A program made the translations under genes and the position numbers. 64,000 nucleotides of DNA from Ornithinibacillus bavariensis (lineage in GTDB: Bacteria > Bacillota > Bacilli > Bacillales > Amphibacillaceae), in contig NZ_JBNPWZ010000004.1 in the NCBI RefSeq assembly GCF_050433565.1, positions 62,001 through 126,000 on the forward strand. Direction: 5' to 3'. Below, in pieces: positions 33,981-42,164 of the stretch. Within the stretch, counting starts at the first letter, position 1, and the number at the start of each line of letters is the position of its first letter. The notes beneath the pieces are model-generated. The model worked only from the letters and a program-made list of their open reading frames with translations. It did no database searches and was not told the DNA's origin.

Positions 33981-35200
33981 GCATATGGCTTTCTAATGTT
34001 CGACTGGAGACGGGTGAAACAATGCACGAAGATGGTAGCATCCAGACAAGATCCGATTTGTTCCATATTCATGTTGCAAAAGAAGGAATAATTCAAACAA
34101 TTATACCTGCTACTGAGAATGTACCGGATATAGATATAATTGATATGGAAGGAAAACTAGCACTTCCTGCATTCAAGGATATGCATAATCACTTGGATAA
34201 AACGTATCTTTCATTAGGGTGGAAGGCTTGTCGTCCTGTAAATAGTTTGTCTGAGAGATTGGCTATTGAAGCAGCTGAATTAGAAGAGCTTTCAGAAACA
34301 GTAACACAAAGAGCAGCTGCCATGATTGAATTACACTTGAATAACGGTGTGAATCATATTCGAACACATGTTAATATCGATCCCTTTATCAAATTGAAAA
34401 ATTTAGAAGGTGTGAAAAAAGCACTGGAAGCCTATGAGCAATATTTAACCTATGAAATTGTTGCGTTTCCTCAGCATGGTTTATTAGCCCATGGAGAAAT
34501 GCCTGATTTGTTAAGACAAGCATTGGAATCTGGTGCGACAATTTTGGGGGCACTTGATCCAGCAGGTATTGATAAGGATGTCGAAAAATCATTACAAATC
34601 ACCATGGATATAGCCAAGGAGTATGCTGTAGATGTTGATATGCATTTACATGATAAAGGGCAAGTAGGTTTCTATACGATGGATAAATGGCTAGATATGG
34701 TGAAGGAACAAAAATATATGGGGAAGACTACATTTAGTCATGCATTTGGTTTAAGTAAGTTGTCACCTCATTTTCAAAAGCAATTTGCGAAAAAGCTAAG
34801 CGATTCTAATGTGGAAATTATGTCTACCATCCCAATTTCTATCAACCATCAGCTAATCCCTATTGATCTATTGAAAACAGCAGGTGTAAAAGTTGGCTTG
34901 GGTTGTGATGGCTTTTATGATTCTTGGAGTCCTTATTTTTCTGGCGATATTTTGGAAAAGGTACATAACTTTTGCGACTATACAGGGAAATCAGATGAAC
35001 GTTCATTACGTCAGAGTCTCAGTTTAATCACACAAGAGTTGACCCCACTAAATAGAGAAGGAGAACAAGTCTGGCCAAAGATTGGGGCGGAAGCAAGTTT
35101 TGTGTTTGTTGATGCTAGTTGTAGTGCAGAAGCAGTGGCTAGACTACCCAAAAACAGACTATTGATGCATAAAGGGAAAATATACAAATCCACACATTAG
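33977..35200 (+). CDS. CodA-like metal-dependent amidohydrolase (copy 2)
   Basis: 407 aa, a clear paralogue of the preceding gene: both share NVRLETG near the start, HIRTHVNIDP, YEIVAFPQHGLL, a SHAF block and a W-S-P segment. Metal motif MHNHLDKTY, third ligand DMHLHD, catalytic Asp in LGCDGFYDSW. Here the residue before the Asp is Cys instead of His, so substrate or activity may differ. The start overlaps copy 1 by four bases and an ankyrin lipoprotein follows ten bases later, all in one operon. Confidence 0.87.
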   Translation: MSIWLSNVRLETGETMHEDGSIQTRSDLFHIHVAKEGIIQTIIPATENVPDIDIIDMEGKLALPAFKDMHNHLDKTYLSLGWKACRPVNSLSERLAIEAAELEELSETVTQRAAAMIELHLNNGVNHIRTHVNIDPFIKLKNLEGVKKALEAYEQYLTYEIVAFPQHGLLAHGEMPDLLRQALESGATILGALDPAGIDKDVEKSLQITMDIAKEYAVDVDMHLHDKGQVGFYTMDKWLDMVKEQKYMGKTTFSHAFGLSKLSPHFQKQFAKKLSDSNVEIMSTIPISINHQLIPIDLLKTAGVKVGLGCDGFYDSWSPYFSGDILEKVHNFCDYTGKSDERSLRQSLSLITQELTPLNREGEQVWPKIGAEASFVFVDASCSAEAVARLPKNRLLMHKGKIYKSTH

Positions 35201-35210
35201 GAGGGTGTAG

Positions 35211-35966
35211 ATGAAAAACATCTATTTTTTAATAATAATTACTTCACTTTTTTTGGTGGGTTGTACAGAAACTGAAGAAAAGAAAACTGATTCGGCAAAC
35301 ATTGAATCTGAAGTATCTGAAAATGTTTCAACTGTAGAAACAGCAGAAACAAAGGGGGATGAAGTTGTGAAATATGATGCTGGAAGCTTGATTCAAGCAG
35401 TGGAAAACAACGATATAGAAAAAGTAAAGAACATACTTTTAGATACAGAGTATAAAATTGATGAAACAAACGAGAAAGAGGAAACACCATTATTGATAGC
35501 CACTCATAATAACCAAGTAGAAATTGCTCAGTTATTAATTGATCATGGAGCAAACATTAACCAACAGGATGCCATTAGTGACAGTCCATATTTGTATGCG
35601 GCAGCACAAGGGAAAACAGAGATTCTTAGCTATATGATTGAGCATAGTAATCCAGATCAAAGTAAAGTTAATCGATTTGGCGGCAATGCCTTAATCCCTG
35701 CTGCTGAAAAAGGGCATCTTGAAAATGTACGATTATTATTAAAAGATGGCAAAGTAAATATTAATCATCAAAATAATTTCGGCTATACTGCACTTATCGA
35801 GGCAGTTGCTTTACGTGATGGCTCAAAGGTGTATCAAGACATTGTAGCGGAATTATTAAAATACTCTGCTGATAGAACGTTAAGAGACAATGATGGAAAG
35901 ACAGCTGAGGATTACGCAAGAGAGTTAGGCTATACACAGATACTTGAGCAATTACAAAATAGATAG
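35211..35966 (+). CDS. Ankyrin-repeat lipoprotein
   Basis: 251 aa, ATG preceded by AGGAGG. Residues 1-17 are a lipoprotein signal with lipobox LVGC and Cys18. An acidic linker leads to about five ankyrin repeats from ~55 to the end (ETPLLIATHNNQVEIAQLLI, DHGANINQQD, NALIPAAEKGHLENVRLLL, YTALIEAVAL). It faces the outside of the membrane. Ankyrin repeats bind other proteins; the partner is unknown. It is co-transcribed with the two amidohydrolases. Confidence 0.87.
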   Translation: MKNIYFLIIITSLFLVGCTETEEKKTDSANIESEVSENVSTVETAETKGDEVVKYDAGSLIQAVENNDIEKVKNILLDTEYKIDETNEKEETPLLIATHNNQVEIAQLLIDHGANINQQDAISDSPYLYAAAQGKTEILSYMIEHSNPDQSKVNRFGGNALIPAAEKGHLENVRLLLKDGKVNINHQNNFGYTALIEAVALRDGSKVYQDIVAELLKYSADRTLRDNDGKTAEDYARELGYTQILEQLQNR

Positions 35967-36211
35967 AGATGAATATTTTTAGAAAGTCGATATGAATAGA
36001 TTCTTCATTCATAGTTTTTAAAAGGAAGAAGTCATATTCAACTATTCAAAGTAGTATTAAATAAAACCACAGCTCCATACAGCTTTTGCTACAGAACAAA
36101 CCGTCTATGCCAATGATCATAATTATTTTATGAAAGTACCGAGATGGAGCTAGTGATTGAATGAATACATTGATATAAAGGGTTCAAAGTCACTTATAAT
36201 TTATGAGTGGT

Positions 36212-36255
36212 AATAACGAACGATTTATTAAAAATAACATAAAATGTTCGGAAAT
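36212..36255. promoter_or_regulatory. Paired inverted PurR boxes upstream of pbuG
   Basis: Left box AATAACGAACGAT (36212-36224, two mismatches to AWWWCCGAACWWT). Right box on the minus strand ATTTCCGAACATT (36243-36255, perfect). They are 18 bp apart and inverted, the same spacing as at purE. Confidence 0.75.
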
Positions 36256-36257
36256 GG

Positions 36258-36286
36258 TTGACAGTATCCTAGTAAAATAGTATTAT
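36258..36286 (+). promoter_or_regulatory. pbuG promoter
   Basis: TTGACA, 17-bp spacer, TATTAT. It starts two bases after the right PurR box, so bound PurR would block the polymerase. Confidence 0.8.
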
Positions 36287-36320
36287 AGCTTCAGAAACAC
36301 TTGAAAATATGAATGTCTAC

Positions 36321-36388
36321 CTGCGTATAATTTAGGGAATATGGCCCAAAGTCTCTACCAGACCGCCGTAAATGGTCTGACTACGCGG
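36321..36388 (+). promoter_or_regulatory. Guanine-class riboswitch controlling pbuG
   Basis: P1 arms CTGCGTA / TACGCGG, J2/3 AGTCTCTACC, P3 AGACCGCCGTAAATGGTCT, then GACTACG with the C that selects guanine/hypoxanthine. Confidence 0.94.
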
Positions 36389-36467
36389 ATTAGTATAATA
36401 TGGATGATAGCTTACTCTATGGTTAGTTTTCTATTGTCTATCTTTACTTTTCTTGCATAGTCATGAG

Positions 36468-36510
36468 CATGTATTTCCCCTAAAACTCGGGGGGAATACA
36501 TGTTTTTTTT
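36468..36510 (+). terminator. Riboswitch terminator before pbuG
   Basis: CATGTATTCCCC-type arm (CATGTATTTCCCC) pairs with GGGGGAATACATG and is followed by eight T residues, just before the pbuG ribosome site. Confidence 0.9.
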
Positions 36511-36540
36511 CGCACTCATTCTATTTTAGGAGGAAAAGTA

Positions 36541-37842
36541 ATGAGAAAGTATTTTCATTTTGAGGAGTTAGGAACGAGTTATCGTACCGAATTCACAGCT
36601 GGATTAACAACATTTTTAGCTATGGCATATATCCTATTTGTCAACCCTGCTACACTTGCTGAGGCTGGTATGGATAAGGACGCAGTATTTGTAGCAACAG
36701 CGGTTGCTGCTGCAGTGGGTACATTATTTATGGGGATTATTGCTAAATATCCGGTTGCATTAGCGCCGGGAATGGGGCTTAATGCTTTCTTTGCTTATAC
36801 GGTTGTTCTAGGCTATGGAATTCCATGGCAAACGGCTTTATCAGGTGTACTAGTTTCTGGACTTATTTTTATGGTATTAACATTAACTGGTCTTCGTGAG
36901 CGAATTATTAATGCAATCCCTGCAAACCTTAAATACGCCGTTGGGGCTGGGATAGGGCTATTTATTGCATTTATTGGTTTAATCAATTCTGGAATTGTCG
37001 TTGATAATTCTGCAACACTAGTAGGGATAGGGGATGTTACTTCCCCGGATGTACTATTAGCTATTTTCGGTTTAGTTATTTCTGTTGTTTTACTTACTAA
37101 GGGAGTAAAAGCAGGGATATTCTATGGCATGATCATTACTGCAATCGTAGGAATGATATTTGGATTGGTTCCAGTTCCAACATCACTTAATCATATTATT
37201 GGCGGAATTCCAAGTATCTCACCTACCTTTGGGCAGGCATTATTCCATTTTGATGAAATATTTACACTTCAAATGCTAGTGGTTATCTTAACATTCTTGT
37301 TTGTTGACTTCTTTGATACGGCTGGTACATTAGTAGCTGTTGCTACTCAAGCTGGTTTAGTGAAGGAAAATAAACTACCACGTGCAGGTAGAGCATTATT
37401 TGCAGACTCTGCAGCGACTGTTTCAGGTGCAGTATTCGGTACATCCACAACAACTTCTTACGTGGAATCAACTGCAGGTGTAGGTGTAGGTGGTAGAACA
37501 GGTTTTACAGCAGTCGTAACAGCTGGGTTTTTCTTACTTGCATTATTCTTCTCGCCATTACTAGCGATTGTAACATCAGCAGTAACTGCTCCGGCACTAA
37601 TTATTGTTGGAGTATTAATGGCAGGGCAGCTAAAAAATATTGAATGGGATCGATTTGAAATAGCTGTACCAGCATTCTTTGTATTACTCATGATGCCATT
37701 AACCTATAGCATCGCAACTGGTATTGCAATCGGATTTATTTTCTATCCAATTACGATGATTGTTAAAGGTAAAGCTAAAGAAATTCACCCAGTCATGTAT
37801 GGATTATTCATTGTGTTTATTCTATATTTTGTCTTCTTATAA
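36541..37842 (+). CDS. pbuG: Guanine/hypoxanthine permease (NCS2/AzgA family)
   Basis: 433 aa, ATG preceded by AGGAGG. About twelve to fourteen membrane helices, with FHFEELGTSYRTEFTAGLTTF at the start and VDFFDTAGTLVAVA plus TSTTTSYVESTAGVGVGGRTG in the middle, all hallmarks of AzgA-like purine:proton symporters. It brings hypoxanthine and guanine into the cell for salvage. Controlled by paired PurR boxes and by a guanine riboswitch. In B. subtilis pbuG follows guaA directly; here ~20 kb separate them. Confidence 0.95.
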   Translation: MRKYFHFEELGTSYRTEFTAGLTTFLAMAYILFVNPATLAEAGMDKDAVFVATAVAAAVGTLFMGIIAKYPVALAPGMGLNAFFAYTVVLGYGIPWQTALSGVLVSGLIFMVLTLTGLRERIINAIPANLKYAVGAGIGLFIAFIGLINSGIVVDNSATLVGIGDVTSPDVLLAIFGLVISVVLLTKGVKAGIFYGMIITAIVGMIFGLVPVPTSLNHIIGGIPSISPTFGQALFHFDEIFTLQMLVVILTFLFVDFFDTAGTLVAVATQAGLVKENKLPRAGRALFADSAATVSGAVFGTSTTTSYVESTAGVGVGGRTGFTAVVTAGFFLLALFFSPLLAIVTSAVTAPALIIVGVLMAGQLKNIEWDRFEIAVPAFFVLLMMPLTYSIATGIAIGFIFYPITMIVKGKAKEIHPVMYGLFIVFILYFVFL

Positions 37843-37852
37843 ACAGTGTCCA

Positions 37853-37888
37853 AGCGAAATCTCGAGGTATAGAGATTTCGCTTTTTTT
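37853..37888. terminator. Terminator after pbuG
   Basis: AGCGAAATCTC / GAGATTTCGCT perfect 11-bp stem followed by seven T residues. Confidence 0.92.
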
Positions 37889-38027
37889 ATTTGTTGAAGC
37901 ATTGTTTCGGTAGGTGTCTAGTATGACTTTTTTGTAGTCGGATGAAAGAGGTAGATAAGGTAGATTTCTCGATTGAACGCTTAATTAGCAACTTACTTAG
38001 AAGTTTGCAAAACTATGAGAACGAATG

Positions 38028-38059
38028 AAAAAAAGCCATCCCCTAACAGGGAAATGGCC
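38028..38059 (-). terminator. Terminator of the minus-strand MFS gene
   Basis: GCCATTTCCC / GGGGATGGC arms on the minus strand, then TTTTTTTC. Confidence 0.8.
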
Positions 38060-38074
38060 CTCTTTCCTTCATTA

Positions 38075-39238
38075 TTATTGACTAACTGTTCGTTCGCGCG
38101 AAAATAGGACATGATAAACGAATATTGCAGCAGTTCCTAGTAGAGATACAACACTTAATGTATAATACAATGTACTTCCATTGAAATGATCGATAATTGT
38201 CCCACCGGTTAGGGAACCAATTATACCACTGATTCCAAAGAATACGGCATAATAAACGAGATGTCCGGTTGACTGTAATAGCTTCGGAATTAAACGAGTT
38301 ACATAGTCAAGGGCAGCTAAATAGAATATCCCAAACGTAATCCCGTGAAGGAACTGTAAGGAAATGACAAACATTGGATTATCCGCAAACCCATAGATAA
38401 ACCAGCGCAAACTATACAATACACCAGCAATCATGATAAACACTAATGGGTGTAGTTTTCGGAACCAAAAGCCTGCTAGTGCAAATACTAAAGCTTCGCT
38501 AGCGACACCAACAAACCAACCTAAACCAACTAATGCTTCACTTCCGCCAAGCTCAGTAATATATAATCCTATATAACTATCATTCGTTCGATGGGCTAAT
38601 GAGAGAAAAACAATAGCAATCAAGAAAAATAAAAACGGTTTATTCTTGATTAATACTCCTACGTCTTTTAAACGAACAGGGTCTGATTCAACTTTAACAT
38701 CCTGTAAACGGAAAACAACAAGCATCGCGATAAATCCAAATAGTAAGTATGGCCATATCATATATTGAACACCGTACCTAGAAAGAATTTCACCGATTAT
38801 TAGGGACGATGTAGCAAATCCGATAGATCCCCACATCCGAATGGTTCCAAAGGAAACACCAATTTCATTCGCTCTCCGCTGTGATAGACTATCCCCAAGA
38901 CCACCAATAGGCGAAGTGAAGAAATAAAACATCGCTCCAACTATCATAATAGAAATCAAACTATTCATTTGAAAGAAAATAGTACTGAAAATAAGTAGGC
39001 CCATTACACAAATCAGTAGAATCTTTTTCACTGATTTAAATTTATCACTTAAATAACCAAAAAATGGTTGAGCGAAAATAGATGCTAGTGGTCCAATTGC
39101 CAATACCCAGCCAATCTCTGTTCCATTTAAACCTTTGTATGCTAGGTATAATGGCAAAAAGCTAAGTATAATCGTATTTGTAGCATGAAAGCTAAATAAT
39201 AACATTTTTAATGGAATTAAGGATTCTTTACCTGCCAA
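38075..39238 (-). CDS. MFS transporter (HcaT/LacY-like; YwbF-like)
   Basis: 387 aa from a TTG start with AAAGGGG eight bases upstream. Twelve membrane helices; the N-terminus (LLFSFHATNTIILSFLPLYL) and GLNGTEIGWVLAIGPLASIFAQPFFGYLSDK segment match the MFS_1-like group that includes HcaT and B. subtilis YwbF. A second half-signature is GFWFRKLHPLVFI. The substrate could be an aromatic acid or a nucleoside/sugar; it cannot be told. Monocistronic, convergent with pbuG. Confidence 0.85.
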   Translation of the reverse strand: MAGKESLIPLKMLLFSFHATNTIILSFLPLYLAYKGLNGTEIGWVLAIGPLASIFAQPFFGYLSDKFKSVKKILLICVMGLLIFSTIFFQMNSLISIMIVGAMFYFFTSPIGGLGDSLSQRRANEIGVSFGTIRMWGSIGFATSSLIIGEILSRYGVQYMIWPYLLFGFIAMLVVFRLQDVKVESDPVRLKDVGVLIKNKPFLFFLIAIVFLSLAHRTNDSYIGLYITELGGSEALVGLGWFVGVASEALVFALAGFWFRKLHPLVFIMIAGVLYSLRWFIYGFADNPMFVISLQFLHGITFGIFYLAALDYVTRLIPKLLQSTGHLVYYAVFFGISGIIGSLTGGTIIDHFNGSTLYYTLSVVSLLGTAAIFVYHVLFSRERTVSQ

Positions 39239-39323
39239 GTTGTCAGCCCCTTTAATTAATGCTGTTCAAGAGGTAATTATACTATGTAGAGATTGATAGG
39301 GAAACAAGTAATTTCAAGTTAAT

Positions 39324-39360
39324 TCAAAAAAAAGGAGCATCCTCCTAAGTGGGTGCCCCT
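39324..39360 (-). terminator. msrA terminator
   Basis: On the minus strand GGGGCACCC pairs with GGATGCTCC (G-U pairs included) and eight T residues follow. Confidence 0.8.
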
Positions 39361-39367
39361 ATATCTA

Positions 39368-39889
39368 TTACCAGTTCTCTGAAATAAACGCATCACGGCC
39401 AGACTTGGCTCGGTCTTCTTTATATTCCTTTTCACTTTTTTTATAAAAGTCTTGATGATACTCCTCAGCAGGATAGAAGGTAACAGCTGGAAGAATTTCC
39501 GTTACAATGGGTTTTGAGAATCTACGACTTTCCCCTAAAGCATGTTTCGATGCTTCGGCGATTGCTTTTTGTTCATCATCATGATAGAAGATTGCGGTAC
39601 GATATTGATCTCCACGGTCGTGAAATTGTCCTCCTGCATCGGTTGGATCAATCTGTTGCCAATATACTTCTAATATTTCATTATATGAAATAATGCTAGG
39701 ATCAAACGTAATTTCAACTGCCTCATAATGACCTGTCGTCCCGGTTTTTACTTCCTGATAGGTAGGATTTTCTACATGACCACCAGTATATCCAGAAATC
39801 ACAGAGTGTACCCCATCCCACTGGTCAAAAGGCTTAACCATACACCAAAAACAGCCACCTGCAAATGTTGCTTTACGTAATGTTGCCAA
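39368..39889 (-). CDS. msrA: Peptide methionine sulfoxide reductase MsrA
   Basis: 173 aa if translation begins at TTG 39889, which has GGAGG eight bases upstream; the ATG five codons earlier (178 aa) contains that ribosome site and has none of its own. Catalytic motif GGCFWC near the N-terminus, then SGYTGGHVENPTYQEV, GHYEAVEITFDP and QYRTAIFYHD are classical MsrA. It repairs methionine-S-sulfoxide with thioredoxin. No msrB is adjacent. Confidence 0.95.
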   Translation of the reverse strand: MATLRKATFAGGCFWCMVKPFDQWDGVHSVISGYTGGHVENPTYQEVKTGTTGHYEAVEITFDPSIISYNEILEVYWQQIDPTDAGGQFHDRGDQYRTAIFYHDDEQKAIAEASKHALGESRRFSKPIVTEILPAVTFYPAEEYHQDFYKKSEKEYKEDRAKSGRDAFISENW

Positions 39890-40042
39890 ATTTGTTTCCT
39901 CCATATTCTACTGCTAGTTTAAGTAGCATTTTATTTCTAGAAAAAATATAATATTTATTTTATAAAATATACCATATTTGCATAAAAAGAACATGATAAT
40001 ACTTCAGAAATTCATTTGTGAATTAATATAAGTGAATAATGT

Positions 40043-40088
40043 AAAAAACAGAGTCGTAAAGATCCAAATCAAGGACTCATTGACTCTG
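40043..40088 (-). terminator. Terminator of the Hsp20 gene
   Basis: CAGAGTC / GACTCTG arms with a long loop; on the minus strand TTTTTT follows the stem. Confidence 0.65.
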
Positions 40089-40132
40089 CTTTTAATAATA
40101 AAAGGCTTGGGCCAAGCTTTCAAAGAATGCTC

Positions 40133-40567
40133 TTATTCATCCTCTAATAGCTCAACCGTCACACGGTTTTTTCTACTAGAATCCGAAATGAAGCGATGCA
40201 ATTGAATAAATACTAACCCGCTATTATAGGTGGCTCTGATCTTATCGGAGCGAACGGGAAAGGGTAATGGGACCTTACGTTCAAAGACTCCTTGTAATAT
40301 TTCCTCTTTCACAACTGTTCCACCAGAATGACCAATATCAATTGTTCCACGGAGCTCTAAGGTTGCGTAATCTACATAAATATCTATCTTATCTAAATTT
40401 CTTAATCCGGGAATACTAGCAATACATAATAATTCATTATCCGTTTGGTAAAGATTAATCTGGGGAATAGTTGGTTTAAGGACACCTTCAAATTGATCCC
40501 AGAACTGTTCACCGAAGAATTGATCCATATTTCGTTTCCAATCTGTCATTTGTTGAAATGGATCCAC
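40133..40567 (-). CDS. Hsp20/alpha-crystallin family small heat-shock protein
   Basis: 144 aa from GTG 40567, with GAGGTG upstream. The N-terminal ~45 residues are Trp/Phe/Gln-rich (FQQMTDWKRNMDQFFGEQF). An alpha-crystallin domain follows at ~48-140 (INLYQTDNELLCIASIPGL, DKIDIYVDYATLELRGTI, FERKVPLPFPV, ATYNSGLVFIQL). The C-terminal I-x-I motif is not obvious, so oligomerisation may differ from housekeeping sHsps. Similar short members occur in spores (CotM/CotP group), a possible but unproven role here. Confidence 0.85.
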   Translation of the reverse strand: MDPFQQMTDWKRNMDQFFGEQFWDQFEGVLKPTIPQINLYQTDNELLCIASIPGLRNLDKIDIYVDYATLELRGTIDIGHSGGTVVKEEILQGVFERKVPLPFPVRSDKIRATYNSGLVFIQLHRFISDSSRKNRVTVELLEDE

Positions 40568-40661
40568 ACAATCACCTCATTTAACATAAATAGGATAGTC
40601 ATACTATATGCAGATTGTAAATTATGGGTGAATGACCTTTTTTAATTGGGAGGTATTAAAG

Positions 40662-41267
40662 TTGCTTGATAATGCACTGATCATGGTTGCCATTATTTTG
40701 ATTGTTAATGTTGTCTATGTATCGATGTTTACCATTCGCATGATTCTAACCCTTAAGGGTCGGCGCTATATCGCTGGCTTAGTCAGCATGTTTGAAATAA
40801 TTGTTTATATTTTTGGATTAGGACTTGTTCTTGATAATTTAAATGAAATTCAAAATGTGATTGCATATGCCTTAGGATATGGAATTGGGGTTGTAATAGG
40901 CTCTATCATAGAAGAAAAACTAGCGCTCGGCTACATCACTGTCAATGTAATCTCAACAAATCCCGATTTAAATTTTACTCGTAGATTACGTGAAAAAGGG
41001 TATGGTGTTACTAGTTGGTCTGCTTATGGAATGGATGGGGACCGATTAGCGATGCAAATTTTAACCCCTAGAAGATACGAATTAACGCTATACGAGGAAA
41101 TAAAGAACATTGATCCAAAAGCCTTTATTATTTCCTACGAGCCAAAGCAAATCTATGGTGGATTCTGGGTCAAGCAAGTACGAAAGGGACGATTACTTAG
41201 TCCTAGGAGGAAAATGGATAGAACAAAGAATGAGCACGGTAATACAAAGGAGGAAAAGCGGGAATAA
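40662..41267 (+). CDS. yebE: DUF2179/DUF5698 membrane protein (YebE-like)
   Basis: 201 aa from TTG 40662, which has GGGAGG eight bases upstream; the ATG ten codons earlier precedes that site. Three membrane helices (about 5-28, 34-55, 63-82) then a cytoplasmic DUF2179 domain (GYITVNVISTNPDLNFTRRL, YGVTSWSAYGMDGDRLAMQI). The position just upstream of purE is the same as in B. subtilis. The small gene yebG that lies between them there is not found here. Function unknown. Confidence 0.87.
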   Translation: MLDNALIMVAIILIVNVVYVSMFTIRMILTLKGRRYIAGLVSMFEIIVYIFGLGLVLDNLNEIQNVIAYALGYGIGVVIGSIIEEKLALGYITVNVISTNPDLNFTRRLREKGYGVTSWSAYGMDGDRLAMQILTPRRYELTLYEEIKNIDPKAFIISYEPKQIYGGFWVKQVRKGRLLSPRRKMDRTKNEHGNTKEEKRE

Positions 41268-41292
41268 GTTATATTTGGTGAAAAACCCTTTA

Positions 41293-41336
41293 AAATCCGA
41301 ACATTGGTTAATTTAATTTAAAAATTGTTCGATTTT
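41293..41336. promoter_or_regulatory. Paired inverted PurR boxes upstream of purE
   Basis: AAATCCGAACATT at 41293-41305 (plus) and AAAATCGAACAAT at 41324-41336 (minus), each with CCGAAC or TCGAAC cores. Inverted, 18 bp apart, directly before the promoter. Confidence 0.85.
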
Positions 41337-41338
41337 TA

Positions 41339-41367
41339 TTGACCTTAAAAATGTTCTTTGTTATGCT
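41339..41367 (+). promoter_or_regulatory. Purine operon promoter
   Basis: TTGACC, 17-bp spacer, TATGCT. It begins two bases after the right PurR box, as at pbuG. Confidence 0.8.
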
Positions 41368-41389
41368 AAAATCAACAAAAAAATAACGG

Positions 41390-41459
41390 ACCCTCATATA
41401 TTTCTTGGGATATGGCCTTGAAGTCTCTACCCGGCACCGTAAATGCCGGACTATGAGGG
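41390..41459 (+). promoter_or_regulatory. Guanine-class riboswitch of the purine operon
   Basis: P1 arms CCCTCATA / TATGAGGG, P2 TTGGGATATGGCCTTGAAG, TCTCTACC, P3 CCGGCACCGTAAATGCCGG, then ACTATG with the guanine-selecting C. Confidence 0.95.
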
Positions 41460-41576
41460 AAGATGAATCTTTGCAGAATGCAATTGAAGCTTTTTGTAGT
41501 CTTTTCCTCTACAAAAGCATAGCTTGCTATTACCATTTTTGGGATTAGCGAGTATTTGCTTGCTGTCGGATTAATG

Positions 41577-41627
41577 AGGTCTATTCATCTTCTCTCAGAA
41601 TTGGGAGAGGGTGAATAGACCTTTTTG
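41577..41627 (+). terminator. Attenuator terminator of the purine operon
   Basis: GGTCTATTCATCTTCTCTC pairs with GGAGAGGGTGAATAGACC and runs into TTTTT. It stops transcription when guanine binds the aptamer. Confidence 0.92.
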
Positions 41628-41672
41628 TTAGTGGGTAGAAAAACAGATTTCCATGGGGAAGGAGAGATGAAT

Positions 41673-42164
41673 ATGTCATTAGTCGGTGTCATCATGGGAA
41701 GTATCTCTGATTGGGAAACAATGCAGCATGCATGTGCTATTTTAGATGAATTACAGATAAATTACGAAAAGGAAATTATTTCAGCACATCGGACTCCGGA
41801 GGATATGGCTAAATATGCTAGAACAGCGTATGAACGTGGATTAAAGGTGATTATCGCAGGAGCAGGGGGAGCAGCTCATTTACCGGGAATGGTAGCAGCT
41901 CAAACGATACTTCCGGTCATTGGCGTACCCGTTCAAAGTAATGCATTAAATGGTCTTGATTCACTGCTTTCTATCGTTCAAATGCCTGCTGGAGTACCAA
42001 CAGCAACAGTTGCTATCGGGAAAGCAGGTGCCATTAACGCTGGGATTCTTGCAGCACAAATCATTGGCACCTTTGATGAGGTAACTGTACAAAGACTTGT
42101 TAGCCATCGAAAAGAAATGCTAGAAAAAGTATCTGAAATGAGGGAAGAGCTTGCAAAACACTAA
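41673..42164 (+). CDS. purE: N5-carboxyaminoimidazole ribonucleotide mutase
   Basis: 163 aa from ATG 41673, with AAGGAG eight bases upstream; an ATG two codons earlier is too close and a longer frame reaching back to 41625 runs into the attenuator hairpin. Class I PurE motifs GSISDW, SAHRTPEDM and IIAGAGGAAHLPGM are intact, with the catalytic His in SAHR. It moves the carboxyl group of N5-CAIR to give CAIR. First gene of the 12-gene operon; the end overlaps purK by 14 bases. Confidence 0.97.
   Translation: MSLVGVIMGSISDWETMQHACAILDELQINYEKEIISAHRTPEDMAKYARTAYERGLKVIIAGAGGAAHLPGMVAAQTILPVIGVPVQSNALNGLDSLLSIVQMPAGVPTATVAIGKAGAINAGILAAQIIGTFDEVTVQRLVSHRKEMLEKVSEMREELAKH

Noticed and set aside
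41268..41672. A yebG-like gene between yebE and purE
   Set aside because: No frame with the NETI-type sequence or a ribosome site; the gap is filled by PurR boxes, promoter, riboswitch and attenuator.
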